In this document: in pieces, positions 42,504 to 50,846 of the stretch
Numbering within the stretch: position 1 is the stretch's first letter
How the letters are laid out: each line of letters opens with the position of its first letter
Position numbers and translations under genes: made by a program
DNA from: Millisia brevis NBRC 105863
GTDB taxonomy: Bacteria > Actinomycetota > Actinomycetes > Mycobacteriales > Mycobacteriaceae
Assembly: GCF_001552615.1 (NCBI RefSeq)
Contig: NZ_BCRN01000003.1
Location: forward strand, 343,702 to 407,701
Direction: 5' to 3'
Length of the DNA stretch: 64,000 bases
Notes under the pieces: generated by a model
Database searches by the model: none
What the model saw: the letters and a program-made list of their open reading frames with translations, nothing else
What the model was told of the DNA's origin: nothing

Positions 42504-43246
42504 GCAACCCCACGGTGACCGAAGCGCCCGAACCCGCCTCGCCCGATGCCGATGTCGAGGTGCCGCCGCCCGGCCGCGTTCGCCCGTCGACCCTGGTCAT
42601 CGGCGGTCTGATCGTGCTGGTCGCCGGAATCCTGTTGGGGTGGTTCGTCCGCCCGATGACCGAATCCGGGACCACGCTCGACATCCCGGCCGCCGACTCG
42701 GTCGACGTCGGCTTCGCCCAGGACATGACCGTCCACCACAGCCAGGCCACCGAGATGGCCGCGGTCGAATTGGCCAACGGCACCGACGCGCGGGTGCGCG
42801 GCGTCGCCTACGACATCCTGACCAGCCAGCAGAACCAGATCGGTCAGATGCAGGGATGGCTGGCGTTGTGGGGCCGCTCCCCGGCGCCGGTCGACGGCTA
42901 CATGCGCTGGATGGACCACAGCGATTCCGGGATGGCCGGGATGGACCACTCCGGCGGACATACCGACGGCACCGCCACGGACGATGACGCCTCTGCGGGT
43001 TCGACCACGATGCCCGGCATGGCCACCCCCGAGCAGCTCGCACAGCTGCGGGCGGCCACCGGCGTCGATGTCGATCGCATCTTCCTCGACCTGATGATGA
43101 CCCATCACCAGGGGGGCGTCGCGATGATGCAGCAGGCGCAGGAGCGGGCCGAATCCCCCGTCGTGCGCCGGCTGGCCGAATCGATGTTGCAGACCCAGAC
43201 CTCCGAACTGGATCTGATGGCCTCGCTGCGCTCCCAGCTGGGCTGA
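42500..43246 (+). CDS. DUF305 membrane-anchored, His/Met-rich protein
   Basis: A 248-residue protein. GTG start overlaps the upstream stop. One transmembrane helix (~32-53) is followed by a ferritin-like DUF305 domain with VDVGFAQDMTVHHSQATEMA (~72-91) and LMMTHHQGGVAMMQQA. Between them lies the insert MDHSDSGMAGMDHSGGH, with repeated Met and His that resemble copper-binding sequences. DUF305 proteins are often found near copper or other metal genes; metal binding here is inferred. It is followed by an intrinsic terminator. Confidence 0.83.
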   Translation: MSNPTVTEAPEPASPDADVEVPPPGRVRPSTLVIGGLIVLVAGILLGWFVRPMTESGTTLDIPAADSVDVGFAQDMTVHHSQATEMAAVELANGTDARVRGVAYDILTSQQNQIGQMQGWLALWGRSPAPVDGYMRWMDHSDSGMAGMDHSGGHTDGTATDDDASAGSTTMPGMATPEQLAQLRAATGVDVDRIFLDLMMTHHQGGVAMMQQAQERAESPVVRRLAESMLQTQTSELDLMASLRSQLG

Positions 43247-43271
43247 CACCCTCGCCGACCCGGCGAATCCG

Positions 43272-43302
43272 AGTGCGCCGGAGGCGGTCCCGGCGCACTT
43301 TT
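43272..43302 (+). terminator. Intrinsic terminator after the DUF305 gene
   Basis: AGTGCGCCGG (43272-43281) and CCGGCGCACT (43290-43299) are exact complements around an 8-base loop, and TTTT follows directly. It lies 25 bases past the DUF305 stop and is the most classical terminator in the window. Confidence 0.8.
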
Positions 43303-43408
43303 CGGTCGTACCGTTTGGGACGAATGCCCTGCTACTCTTCGCTACGACCACCCACCCGATGGGGGTCCGGGTATCGAAATTTCTGTGCAGAACATCGGAG
43401 CGACCAGC

Positions 43409-43990
43409 GTGACATCGATCAAATCCAGAGTCCTGATTCTCGCCACGCTGGCCGCCGCGGCCGCCGGTGTGGCCGGCTGTTCCAGCAGCGTCGACGGAAC
43501 CGCGACCGCCGCCTCCCCGGGCGTCGTGACCACGACGACCGCCGGCGCGGCGCCGACCACCCAGGCCGGTATCGCCACGACCACCAGTTCGACGACGACG
43601 GCGCCGTCGACCACGGTCACCGGCCAGGACACCGACATCTTCGCCATCCGCGTCGGTGACTGCCTGACCCAGGAGGTCGGCAGCGGAACGACCTCGAGCA
43701 CCGAGATCATCCCGTGCAGCGAGCCGCACAGCGGCGAGATCTACGCCAGCTTCAACTCGTCGGCCGCGACCTTCCCGGGCACCGACGCGATGAACTCGGA
43801 GGCCGAGGACGGCTGCGTCGTGCGGTTCACCGACTTCGTCGGTATTCCGTGGCAGCAGTCCACCCTGGCGATCAGCTACTTCGTGCCGACCAACGATTCG
43901 TGGGATCTCGCCAACGACCGCGAGATCCTCTGCATCATCGAGGATCCCGCCGGTCCCACCAGCGGCACCCTGCAGGGATCGAATCGCTGA
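43409..43990 (+). CDS. Putative lipoprotein, septum-formation-like domain
   Basis: A 193-residue exported protein. GTG 43409 has GGAG 8 bases upstream; the signal peptide ends in the lipobox AGVAGC, so it should be lipid-anchored. A Thr/Ser-rich linker (~45-75, with TTTTAGAAPTT) leads to a domain with FAIRVGDCL, IIPCSEPHSGEIYA and EILCIIEDP. Four Cys and this pattern resemble the small 'septum formation' domain of actinobacterial lipoproteins. The function is unknown. It has its own promoter region, as a terminator precedes it and a bidirectional one follows. Confidence 0.8.
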   Translation: MTSIKSRVLILATLAAAAAGVAGCSSSVDGTATAASPGVVTTTTAGAAPTTQAGIATTTSSTTTAPSTTVTGQDTDIFAIRVGDCLTQEVGSGTTSSTEIIPCSEPHSGEIYASFNSSAATFPGTDAMNSEAEDGCVVRFTDFVGIPWQQSTLAISYFVPTNDSWDLANDREILCIIEDPAGPTSGTLQGSNR

Positions 43991-44006
43991 TCCACCCCGA
44001 AACACC

Positions 44007-44042
44007 ACTGCGGCCCGCCCTCGATCGAGGGCGGGCCGCAGT
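44007..44042. terminator. Bidirectional terminator hairpin
   Basis: A perfect 36-base palindrome: 16-bp arms 44007-44022 and 44027-44042 around GATC. It lies 16 bases past the lipoprotein stop and 13 bases past the stop of the convergent aldehyde dehydrogenase gene. Confidence 0.75.
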
Positions 44043-44055
44043 CGTCTGTGACGGG

Positions 44056-45555
44056 TTATCCGCGACCGTGCAGCACCTTGGCGAACAACCGCACCAACGC
44101 ATCGGTGCGACCGGTTCGCCCGAAGGACGTCAGCTGCAGGGGCGCCGGGAAGCGCCGCCGGGAAATCACCTTGGGCGTGGTGAATTCGCGCAATCCGTCC
44201 GGTCCGTGAATGCGTCCGAAGCCGGAATTGCCGATGCCGCCGAAGGGCACTCCGGGGACCGCGGCAAAGGAGATCACCGAGTTGACGGCGGTCATGCCGG
44301 ACCGGATCCGCCGGGCCAATTCGACGCCGCGGCGCTTCGAGAAGACCGTCGATCCGAGGCCGTAGTCGGTGTCGTTGGCCAGTTCGATCGCCTCGTCCAT
44401 GTTGTCGACCCCGCGAACGGTGATCGTGGGACCGAAGGTCTCCTCGCGAACGGCCAGCGAATCCTCCGGCACGTCGACCAGGATCGTCGGTTGGACGTAG
44501 TTGCCGTCGATCGCATCGCGTCCGCCGACCAGGGCGCGGCCGCCGCGGTCGAGCGCATCGTCGATATGCCGACGGATCACGTCGAGCTGGCCGGGCATCG
44601 TGATCGGCCCGATCTTCTCGTTCGGCCCGGCGGAGATCTCGGAGGCCTTCTCGACCAGCAGGTCGAGGAAGGGCTGCAGGACCGCGTTGTGCACGTAGGC
44701 GCGCTCGACACCCACGCAGGTCTGCCCCGCGTTCGACATCGCACCCCAGAGCGCCGCGTCGGCCGCCTTGTCGAGGTCGGCATCGATGTCGACCAGGATC
44801 GGATCCTTGCCGCCGGCCTCGATCACCACCGGCGTCAGCGTCTCCGAGCAGGCCCGCATGACGAGCTTGCCGGTGCGCGCCGACCCGGTGAAGGCGACCT
44901 TGTCGACGCCCGCCTCGCAGAGGGCGGCGCCGGTCGGGCCGAGCCCGGTGATCAGCTGGAAGACGTCGGCTTCGGGAACGACCTCGGCGAAGCGGTCGAC
45001 CAGCCAGGCGCCGACGCCGGGGCTGTACTCGCTGGGCTTGAAGACGACGGTATTGCCGGCGGACAGGGCGTAGGCGATCGAGCCCATCGGGGTGAATACC
45101 GGGTAGTTCCAGGGGCCGATCACCCCGACGACGCCCAACTGCTGGTATTCGACGGTCGAGATGATGTCCGGGGTCGCGATCGTGGAGCGAACCTTCTTGG
45201 GGCCCAGAACCTTCCGGGCGTTCTTGGCGGCCCAGTCGATGTGGTCGAGGGCCAGCACGATCTCGAGCCGCGCGTCCGGGATCGGCTTGCCGGTATCGCG
45301 GTGGACCACCGCCGCCAACTCGTCGATGCCCTTGGCGATCGCATGCTTCCACGCCAGCAGACGCTTGGCCCGCCCGTCGAAGTCGAGGCCGGTCCAGAAG
45401 CCGGTGGCCGCGCGGGCCCGCTCGACCGCCGTCGCGACATCCTCCGCCGTGTCGATTCGATAGGTACCGACCACGCCGCCGGTGATCGGGCTGACCGAGT
45501 CGAAGGTCTCGGGGAGCGCCGTCACCTCGGCGTCGGTCTCGCTGACAGCGGTCAT
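44056..45555 (-). CDS. Aldehyde dehydrogenase, probable succinate-semialdehyde type
   Basis: A 499-residue NAD(P)-dependent dehydrogenase with complete active site: Asn150 (GPWNYP), Glu246 (VIEAGGKDP) and nucleophile Cys280 (NAGQTCVG). ATG 45555 has GGAG upstream; the frame is open further but without family similarity. The overall pattern, with C-terminal NSVISFAAVPGVPFGGIGNSG, fits the succinate-semialdehyde dehydrogenase group annotated gabD2 in mycobacteria. The substrate is not proven. It stands alone, between a terminator and a tRNA gene. Confidence 0.88.
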   Translation of the reverse strand: MTAVSETDAEVTALPETFDSVSPITGGVVGTYRIDTAEDVATAVERARAATGFWTGLDFDGRAKRLLAWKHAIAKGIDELAAVVHRDTGKPIPDARLEIVLALDHIDWAAKNARKVLGPKKVRSTIATPDIISTVEYQQLGVVGVIGPWNYPVFTPMGSIAYALSAGNTVVFKPSEYSPGVGAWLVDRFAEVVPEADVFQLITGLGPTGAALCEAGVDKVAFTGSARTGKLVMRACSETLTPVVIEAGGKDPILVDIDADLDKAADAALWGAMSNAGQTCVGVERAYVHNAVLQPFLDLLVEKASEISAGPNEKIGPITMPGQLDVIRRHIDDALDRGGRALVGGRDAIDGNYVQPTILVDVPEDSLAVREETFGPTITVRGVDNMDEAIELANDTDYGLGSTVFSKRRGVELARRIRSGMTAVNSVISFAAVPGVPFGGIGNSGFGRIHGPDGLREFTTPKVISRRRFPAPLQLTSFGRTGRTDALVRLFAKVLHGRG

Positions 45556-45712
45556 CTCGTCTCCATCCCGGGATATCGTCCCGATCTGTCCTGCCGGTGT
45601 GTTCTGGCTCTCTTCGAGGGTATACCGCCTGTCATAGCCCGTACAGGTTGATGTGTCCTGCGGTACCACCTTCGCCGGCGGGTGCGGTCCCGCGGCCGAG
45701 GGGCGGGCGGAT

Positions 45713-45742
45713 TTGGGAGGTCACCGACCGACCCGCTACAGT
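45713..45742 (+). promoter_or_regulatory. Probable promoter of tRNA-Arg
   Basis: TTGGGA (45713-45718) and TACAGT (45737-45742), with an 18-base spacer, make a reasonable sigma-70-type promoter 36 bases before the tRNA start. No other gene in this direction lies nearby. Confidence 0.5.
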
Positions 45743-45778
45743 GACAGTCGCCCAACTGGTTCACCGCGATAGCGGTGC

Positions 45779-45854
45779 GCCCCCGTAGCTCAGGGGATAG
45801 AGCGTTCGCCTCCGGAGCGAAAGGCCGCAGGTTCGAATCCTGCCGGGGGCACCA
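45779..45854 (+). tRNA. tRNA-Arg (anticodon CCG)
   Basis: A 76-base cloverleaf. Acceptor GCCCCCG pairs with CGGGGGC, discriminator A, and CCA is encoded. The D-arm is GCTC/GAGC, the anticodon stem TTCGC/GCGAA with loop CTCCGGA (anticodon CCG, reading CGG), and the T-arm GCAGG-TTCGAAT-CCTGC. All stems are perfect. A terminator hairpin follows 16 bases on. Confidence 0.97.
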
Positions 45855-45870
45855 GGAGAAGCATCACCAA

Positions 45871-45904
45871 GACTCCCGAATCTCGCCCGCGAGGTTCGGG
45901 AGTC
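45871..45904. terminator. Terminator hairpin after tRNA-Arg
   Basis: Arms 45871-45885 and 45890-45904 form a 15-bp stem with one wobble and a 4-base CCCG loop. It also lies 5 bases past the stop of the minus-strand SRPBCC gene (45910), so it probably works in both directions. Confidence 0.7.
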
Positions 45905-45909
45905 CTGCT

Positions 45910-46569
45910 TTATGCCGCCTCGGCATGATCGCGCAATCCGACCAGCGTGGCCCGCATCATCGGCGACATCGTCGACTCGAGAAATGACCGAACCGCTCCG
46001 GAGACGATCGGCGCGGTGGGCAGCAAGGCGTAGGTCCAACTCAACCTGGTCCCGCCGCCTTCCGGCGCATAGCGGAATTCGGCCATGCCGTGACGCACGA
46101 CGAAACGCTGCACGCCTGTGAATCCCCAGATCTGATAGCGAAGGAGATCGGGTTGGTCCACCAGGACCTCTTCGGCCAGGTAGTGACCGTCCTCGAACAT
46201 CACCCAGCGGCGGTCACCGGCACGTGCACCCGGAATCCACTCGCCGGTCAGGGCTCGCGTCGCCCGAACCGCGGGAAACCCCTCGTCGAACTGCACGATC
46301 TCCTCCAGCGGCAGGGCCGGATCGTTCCCGGCCGCCCAGACCTGCGCCGGGGTCGCCTCGACATATACCGAGTGCGTGACCTCCACATAGCCATCGGCGA
46401 CGGGTGCCGGACGCACGCCCGAGTAATCGGGTGGTCCGGCCGGCGGCGCCGTCAACCACACTCCCCCGACTCCGAGAACCGCCGCCACGAGAACGACGAC
46501 CCCGCACCCAACCAGCAGACGCCGAGGACCCTTCCCGACGGCGGACCGGGGAACACGATCGGATGACAT
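45910..46569 (-). CDS. Membrane-anchored SRPBCC (START-like) protein
   Basis: A 219-residue protein starting at ATG 46569 behind GGGAGGGTC. A basic N-terminus and one transmembrane helix (~18-40, LLVGCGVVVLVAAVLGVGG) precede a soluble SRPBCC domain (~65-215) with VTHSVYVEATPAQVWA, the ligand-cavity strand WVMFEDGHYLAEEVL, and TRLSWTYALLP. SRPBCC folds bind lipids or other hydrophobic ligands; the ligand here is unknown. It is divergent from a TetR gene across an 80-base gap with two palindromic operators, so it is very probably the regulated target. Confidence 0.8.
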   Translation of the reverse strand: MSSDRVPRSAVGKGPRRLLVGCGVVVLVAAVLGVGGVWLTAPPAGPPDYSGVRPAPVADGYVEVTHSVYVEATPAQVWAAGNDPALPLEEIVQFDEGFPAVRATRALTGEWIPGARAGDRRWVMFEDGHYLAEEVLVDQPDLLRYQIWGFTGVQRFVVRHGMAEFRYAPEGGGTRLSWTYALLPTAPIVSGAVRSFLESTMSPMMRATLVGLRDHAEAA

Positions 46570-46583
46570 GGACCCTCCCAACA

Positions 46584-46600
46584 GGTTGACGTTGTCAACC
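46584..46600. promoter_or_regulatory. TetR operator copy 1
   Basis: GGTTGAC-GTT-GTCAACC, a perfect 7+3+7 inverted repeat, 15 bases upstream of the SRPBCC start. A second copy with the same arms is 15 bases away. It is probably bound by the divergently encoded TetR protein. Confidence 0.75.
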
Positions 46601-46615
46601 ACGGTACGAGCGGTA

Positions 46616-46632
46616 GGTTGACGCCGTCAACC
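46616..46632. promoter_or_regulatory. TetR operator copy 2
   Basis: GGTTGAC-GCC-GTCAACC has the same arms as copy 1 and only the 3-base spacer differs. Centre-to-centre distance is 32 bases, about three helical turns. It lies 17 bases upstream of the TetR start, so autoregulation is likely. Confidence 0.75.
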
Positions 46633-46649
46633 GCAGCTACGATCGGGCG

Positions 46650-47192
46650 ATGGCCTCCTCGACACGCGACGCGCTCATCGAAGCCGCGACGGATCTGCTC
46701 GACGAGGGCGGCCCGGCGAGCGTGACGATGCGGGAGGTAGGAAGACGCGCGGGGGTGTCACATAACGCCCCGTACAAGCACTTCGCCGACAAGGAGGCAC
46801 TGCTCGCCTGCGTTGCTGCCCGCGAACTCGACCGCTACACGGCGCTGATCGAACCCCCGACCACCAACGTGGCGACGACCTTCACCGCCTACGTCGAACG
46901 GGCCCTGCGCTATCCGGCCCGATTCCGACTCGTGTTCGGCCGCTGGACCATCGAAGATTCCGAACTCGGCCGAGCCGCCGATGCGGCGAGCGTCGCCCTG
47001 CTCAACGTCGTCATCGACGCGCAGGCCACCGGGCAGCTGCCGGATGGAGATCCCGCCGCGCTGGCCGAGCTGCTGCGGGCGACCGCACACGGCGCGATCG
47101 ACCTCGAACTGGGCGGACATCTCGCCAAGGGAGCTTCCGCCACAACGCCCGCGAGCCTCCTCGACAGACTGGTCACCCTCCTCGCCCCGTGA
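46650..47192 (+). CDS. TetR-family regulator, divergent from the SRPBCC gene
   Basis: A 180-residue repressor-type protein. The HTH is at residues ~8-52, with the recognition region VTMREVGRRAGVSHNAPYKHF, here noted as VTMREVGRRAGVS then HNAPYKHF. The C-terminal ligand domain begins TAYVERALRYPARFRLVFG, close to the TetR_C_33-like group. ATG 46650 is the only sensible start and has a weak Shine-Dalgarno. Two palindromic operators lie between it and the SRPBCC gene. The effector is unknown, perhaps the SRPBCC ligand. Confidence 0.9.
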   Translation: MASSTRDALIEAATDLLDEGGPASVTMREVGRRAGVSHNAPYKHFADKEALLACVAARELDRYTALIEPPTTNVATTFTAYVERALRYPARFRLVFGRWTIEDSELGRAADAASVALLNVVIDAQATGQLPDGDPAALAELLRATAHGAIDLELGGHLAKGASATTPASLLDRLVTLLAP

Positions 47193-47398
47193 CCCCCGGT
47201 CGCACCCCTTCGAGACCGAATCAACTGGTCGCCAATCGATCTCGGAGGACTCCACCCCCGGTCAACCAACGAGAGCGCCCCGGCCGGTGCCGACTCTCAC
47301 CCACAAGAATCGGGTCCCTTCTCGATTTCGCGCTGCCGAATCACTCCCGAACCTTTATCGTACGAACGAACGATTAGTGAATAGCCGGGGGAATGCCC
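47193..47398 (+). promoter_or_regulatory. Gap and promoter region before the ABC-transporter operon
   Basis: These 206 bases contain no gene. A half-like GGTCAACC occurs near 47263. TATCGT at 47356-47361 may be the -10 of the operon; it overlaps the ATCGT...ACGAT inverted repeat. GGGGGA at 47386-47391 is the ribosome-binding site of the first gene. Confidence 0.4.
47357..47374. promoter_or_regulatory. Candidate operator for the ABC/hydrolase operon
   Basis: ATCGT (47357-47361) and ACGAT (47370-47374) form an inverted repeat around ACGAACGA, 24 bases upstream of the first start and over the possible -10. A TetR gene closes the operon, so autoregulation at this site is a reasonable guess. Confidence 0.4.
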
Positions 47399-48958
47399 AT
47401 GAGCAACGTGAATCGCCGCACCTTTCTGCGGGGTGCGCTGGGGCTCGCCGCCGTGGGAGTCGGCGCGGCGTGTGGTGCACCCGCACTGGACATCCCGCGG
47501 ACCGCCGCCTCGGGCGAGGCGGCCGTCGGCGGGATCATGCGGATCGCGCGACCAGCCGCCAGCGCGGCGGAAACGCTCGATCCCGCGAGCTCGCTGTCTG
47601 CCTACGAGTACCTCGGAGCGATCTACAACCGGGTGGTCAAGCTCGATCGGACCGGGCGGACCACACCGGACCTCGCGCTGGAATGGTCGTCCAATCCGGA
47701 TGCGACCGAATGGACCTTCCGGCTCCGACCGGGGGTGCGCTTCCACGACGGTCGCGAGCTCACCGCCCGCGACGTCCGGTACACCATGCGCCACATTCTC
47801 GATCCGGCGGTGGCCTCGCCGCAGGCGACGGTGCTGTCGACGATGTTGGACGCCAACGGGATCGACGCAGTCGACGCGACCACCGTGCGCTTCCGACTCG
47901 GAACCCCGAACGCGGAGTTCCCGTCGCTGCTGACCGCCTACCAGTGTTACGTCATTCCGGAGGATTCCGCGGATGCCGACTCCGTCGCCGGCGGCGGGGT
48001 GGGGACCGGCCCGTTCCGGCTCGCGTCCTACGTCCCGGCGGGACGCGGATCGGTGGTCGCGAACGACGACTACTTCGAGGGCCGCCCCACCCTGGACGGC
48101 ATCGACTTCTTCTCCATTCAGGACACCTCCGCGCGGGTCAACGCCCTGCTCGCCCGGCAGGTCGACCTGTTGGCGCAGACCAATCTGGACAACGCCACCG
48201 CGCGGGTGGTGATCGGCTCGGCGGGTACCACCGTCGCCCGCGTCGAATCGGCGCAGTGGTACACGATCCCGATGCTCGCCACCTCCGCCGAATTCCGCGA
48301 TCCGCTGGTCCGGCAGGCGATGCGGCTGGCCTACGACCCGGAGCAGGTGCTGGCGACCGCCCTGCAGGGCACCGGGGCCGCCGGCTGGGACAACCCGGTG
48401 CCGCCGACGATGGCCGGACGGCTGACCACCAACCGCCCGTACGACCCCGATCGGGCCCGGGCCCTGCTCAAACAGGCCGGCGCGGAAGGGCTCTCCCTGC
48501 CGATCTACACCTCGTCGTACGAACCGAACTTCACCCCGATCGCGATCGCCTTCGCCGATCAGGTCAAGGCGGCGGGCATCAATCTGACGATCACCAACGC
48601 GGCGGCCGACTCCTACTACACCTCGGTGTGGATGCAGCAGCCGCTGATGGTCAGCTACTGGTTCACCGGCCGCCCGATGGACCAATTGCTCAACCAGGTC
48701 TTCCGTTCCGGCTCGGGCTACAACGAGTCGGCGTGGTCGAATCCGCAATTCGACGCGCTGCTCGACGCCGCCCGCGCCGACACCGACCCGGCCGGTCGTG
48801 AACTGAAATACCAAGAGGCCCAGCAGTTGATCGTCGACGACGGAGCGGACATGACGCCGGTATTCGGCGATCGGCTCGTCGGGATGAGCCAGGACGTCGT
48901 CAATTACGACGAGTACGGCTTCGAAATGGACTACCGCCGACTCGGGCTGCGGAGGTGA
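47399..48958 (+). CDS. Tat-exported lipoprotein solute-binding protein, peptide-type (SBP family 5)
   Basis: A 519-residue binding protein. ATG 47399 is 7 bases after GGGGGA, so it is preferred over the ATG two codons upstream. NRRTFLRG (residues 5-12) is a twin-arginine signal and GAAC gives lipid-anchored Cys25, so it is exported folded and anchored outside. The family-5 core shows DLALEWSSNPDATEWTFRLR, FHDGRELTARDVRYTM and GTGPFRLASYVP. This family binds oligopeptides, nickel, glycosides or opines; specificity cannot be read here. It is the first gene of a six-gene coupled operon. Confidence 0.93.
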   Translation: MSNVNRRTFLRGALGLAAVGVGAACGAPALDIPRTAASGEAAVGGIMRIARPAASAAETLDPASSLSAYEYLGAIYNRVVKLDRTGRTTPDLALEWSSNPDATEWTFRLRPGVRFHDGRELTARDVRYTMRHILDPAVASPQATVLSTMLDANGIDAVDATTVRFRLGTPNAEFPSLLTAYQCYVIPEDSADADSVAGGGVGTGPFRLASYVPAGRGSVVANDDYFEGRPTLDGIDFFSIQDTSARVNALLARQVDLLAQTNLDNATARVVIGSAGTTVARVESAQWYTIPMLATSAEFRDPLVRQAMRLAYDPEQVLATALQGTGAAGWDNPVPPTMAGRLTTNRPYDPDRARALLKQAGAEGLSLPIYTSSYEPNFTPIAIAFADQVKAAGINLTITNAAADSYYTSVWMQQPLMVSYWFTGRPMDQLLNQVFRSGSGYNESAWSNPQFDALLDAARADTDPAGRELKYQEAQQLIVDDGADMTPVFGDRLVGMSQDVVNYDEYGFEMDYRRLGLRR

Positions 48959-48963
48959 CGGGC

Positions 48964-49989
48964 ATGGTGATCGCGATCGCGCGCCGGGCCGCTACGGCGG
49001 TCGTGACGTTGGCGCTCTCGGCGTTCTTCGTCTTCTTCGCCACCCAGGCGTTGCCGGGCGACGTCGCCGAGCAATTGCTCGGCCGCAACGCCACACCGGA
49101 GGCCGTGGCCACCCTGCGCGAGCGGCTCGGCCTCGATACCAACGTGTGGCTGCGTTTCGTCGAGTGGCTCGGCAACGCGGCGACCGGCGATTTCGGCGTC
49201 TCGCTGGTCAGCGGAAACGCGGTGGCCCCGGTGGTGTGGACGGCCTTCTCCCACACCCTGATCATCGCGGTGCCGGCGATCGTCTTCGGCATCGGATTGT
49301 CGGTCCTGCTCGGGGTGTACGCGGGCGCTCGGCGCGGCCGCACGGCGGACAGCGCGATCTCGGTCGCGACCCTCGCGGCGATGAGCATCCCCGAATTTGT
49401 GGTGGCCACCGTGCTGGTGCTGGTCTTCGCCATCGCCCTGCCGATCTTCCCGGCGGTGGTGCTCGCCGGCAGCGAGGCGACCTTCGGGGAACTGGTGCCG
49501 GCCGCCATCCTGCCGATCGTCACGCTGATCCTGGCGATGTCGGCCTACATCGTGCGGGCGACCCGTACCTCGGTCGTCGACGGGCTCGAAAGCGAGCACG
49601 CGATCTCGGCGACGATGAAAGGTGTTGCCCCGCGCCGCGTTCTGTGGCGCCATGTGCTGCCGACCGCGATGCTCCCGGTCCTGCCGGTGATCGCGCTGAA
49701 CGTCGCGTGGCTGCTCGGCGGAGTGGTGGTGGTCGAATCGGTCTTCAACTACCCCGGACTCGGCAAGCTGATGATCGACTCCGTCTCCACCCGCGACCTG
49801 CCGGTCCTGCAGGCGATCGCCCTGCTGTCGGCGCTGGTCTACGTGTCGGTCAATCTGCTGGCCGATCTCGTCGCGATGCTCTTCGATCCCCGACAACGGC
49901 CGAGCAACACACGCCCGAGCAAGACGCGACCGGGCAGGGCGGCCCGGCGCGTGCCCTCCCCCACATCGACCACGGAGGTGACCGAGTGA
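48964..49989 (+). CDS. ABC transporter permease 1 (DppB/OppB type)
   Basis: A 341-residue permease with six transmembrane helices and the EAA-type loop MKGVAPRRVLWRHVLPTAMLP (written in parts: MKGVAPRRVLW, RHVLPTAMLP). Its N-terminus contains the family block TQALPGDVAEQLLGRNATPE. ATG 48964 follows GGAGG with 8-base spacing; a GTG at 48955 overlapping the upstream stop is an alternative. It forms the membrane pore with permease 2. The C-terminus is a ~35-residue Arg/Pro/Thr-rich tail without structure. Confidence 0.93.
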   Translation: MVIAIARRAATAVVTLALSAFFVFFATQALPGDVAEQLLGRNATPEAVATLRERLGLDTNVWLRFVEWLGNAATGDFGVSLVSGNAVAPVVWTAFSHTLIIAVPAIVFGIGLSVLLGVYAGARRGRTADSAISVATLAAMSIPEFVVATVLVLVFAIALPIFPAVVLAGSEATFGELVPAAILPIVTLILAMSAYIVRATRTSVVDGLESEHAISATMKGVAPRRVLWRHVLPTAMLPVLPVIALNVAWLLGGVVVVESVFNYPGLGKLMIDSVSTRDLPVLQAIALLSALVYVSVNLLADLVAMLFDPRQRPSNTRPSKTRPGRAARRVPSPTSTTEVTE

Positions 49990-50846
49990 CCGCCCCATCG
50001 ACCCCTCGCGTCCGGCGGCAACTGCCCGCACTGGGCACCGGCACCTGGATCGGCATCGGCCTGGTGGCCTTCACCATCGTCGTCGCGTTGCTCGGCCCGC
50101 TGCTGGTGCGGGCGGATCCGCTGACCACCGACGCGGCGAATGCCCTGCAGGGCATCAGTTCCAGCCATTGGCTCGGCACCGATCAGTACGGTCGCGATAT
50201 CCTGTCCCGCGTCGTCGCGGGCGGCAGGTTCGCGCTGCTGGTGTCGTTGCTGGGCACGATCGCGACAGTCGTGATCGGCACGTTGATCGGCGCGGTGGCC
50301 GCCTACTTCCCCGGTTGGCCGGACAGCGCGATCGTGCGCGTCCTCGACGCCGTCCTCGCCGTCCCGTCGGTGCTGGCGCTGCTGCTGGTCGTCTCCGTCT
50401 TCGGGTCGAGCCTGTGGGTGGTGGTCCTGGCGGTCGTGGTCGTCTACGCCCCCGCCGTCGCCCGGGTGGTGCGCGGGGCGGCGCGACCGGTGATGCACCA
50501 CGCCTACGTCACTGCGGCGCGGGCCCGCGGCGAACGCGCGCTGCCGGTGATCGTCCGCGAGGTCGTGCCGAACGTCCTGGACACCGTGCTGGTCGAGACC
50601 GCGATGCGCGCGTCGTGGGTCGTCCTGCTGGTCTCGACGTTGTCCTTCCTCGGATTCGGCGTCAGCCCACCGACACCCGACTGGGGCTTGATGATCGCCG
50701 AGAACCGCACCGCCCTGACCGTCGCACCCGCCGGAACGGTCGCTCCGATCGTCGCCCTGGCGATCCTGGTGGTCGGTCTCAACCTCGCCGCCGACGGACT
50801 CGGCAAGTACCTCGGTGTCGACCGCGCGAGCCGGGGTGCGCTGTGA
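49986..50846 (+). CDS. ABC transporter permease 2 (DppC/OppC type)
   Basis: A 286-residue permease with about six helices. It contains the DppC hallmark HWLGTDQYGRDILSRVVAGG (~60-79) and the C-terminal FLGFGVSPPTPDWGLMI. The EAA loop is TAARARGERALPVIVREVVP. The GTG start overlaps the preceding stop by 4 bases. Confidence 0.94.
   Translation: MTAPSTPRVRRQLPALGTGTWIGIGLVAFTIVVALLGPLLVRADPLTTDAANALQGISSSHWLGTDQYGRDILSRVVAGGRFALLVSLLGTIATVVIGTLIGAVAAYFPGWPDSAIVRVLDAVLAVPSVLALLLVVSVFGSSLWVVVLAVVVVYAPAVARVVRGAARPVMHHAYVTAARARGERALPVIVREVVPNVLDTVLVETAMRASWVVLLVSTLSFLGFGVSPPTPDWGLMIAENRTALTVAPAGTVAPIVALAILVVGLNLAADGLGKYLGVDRASRGAL

Noticed and set aside
45779..45854. tRNA-Arg as attachment site of an integrated element
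   Set aside because: No integrase, no repeated tRNA 3' end and no phage or plasmid genes were seen on either side.
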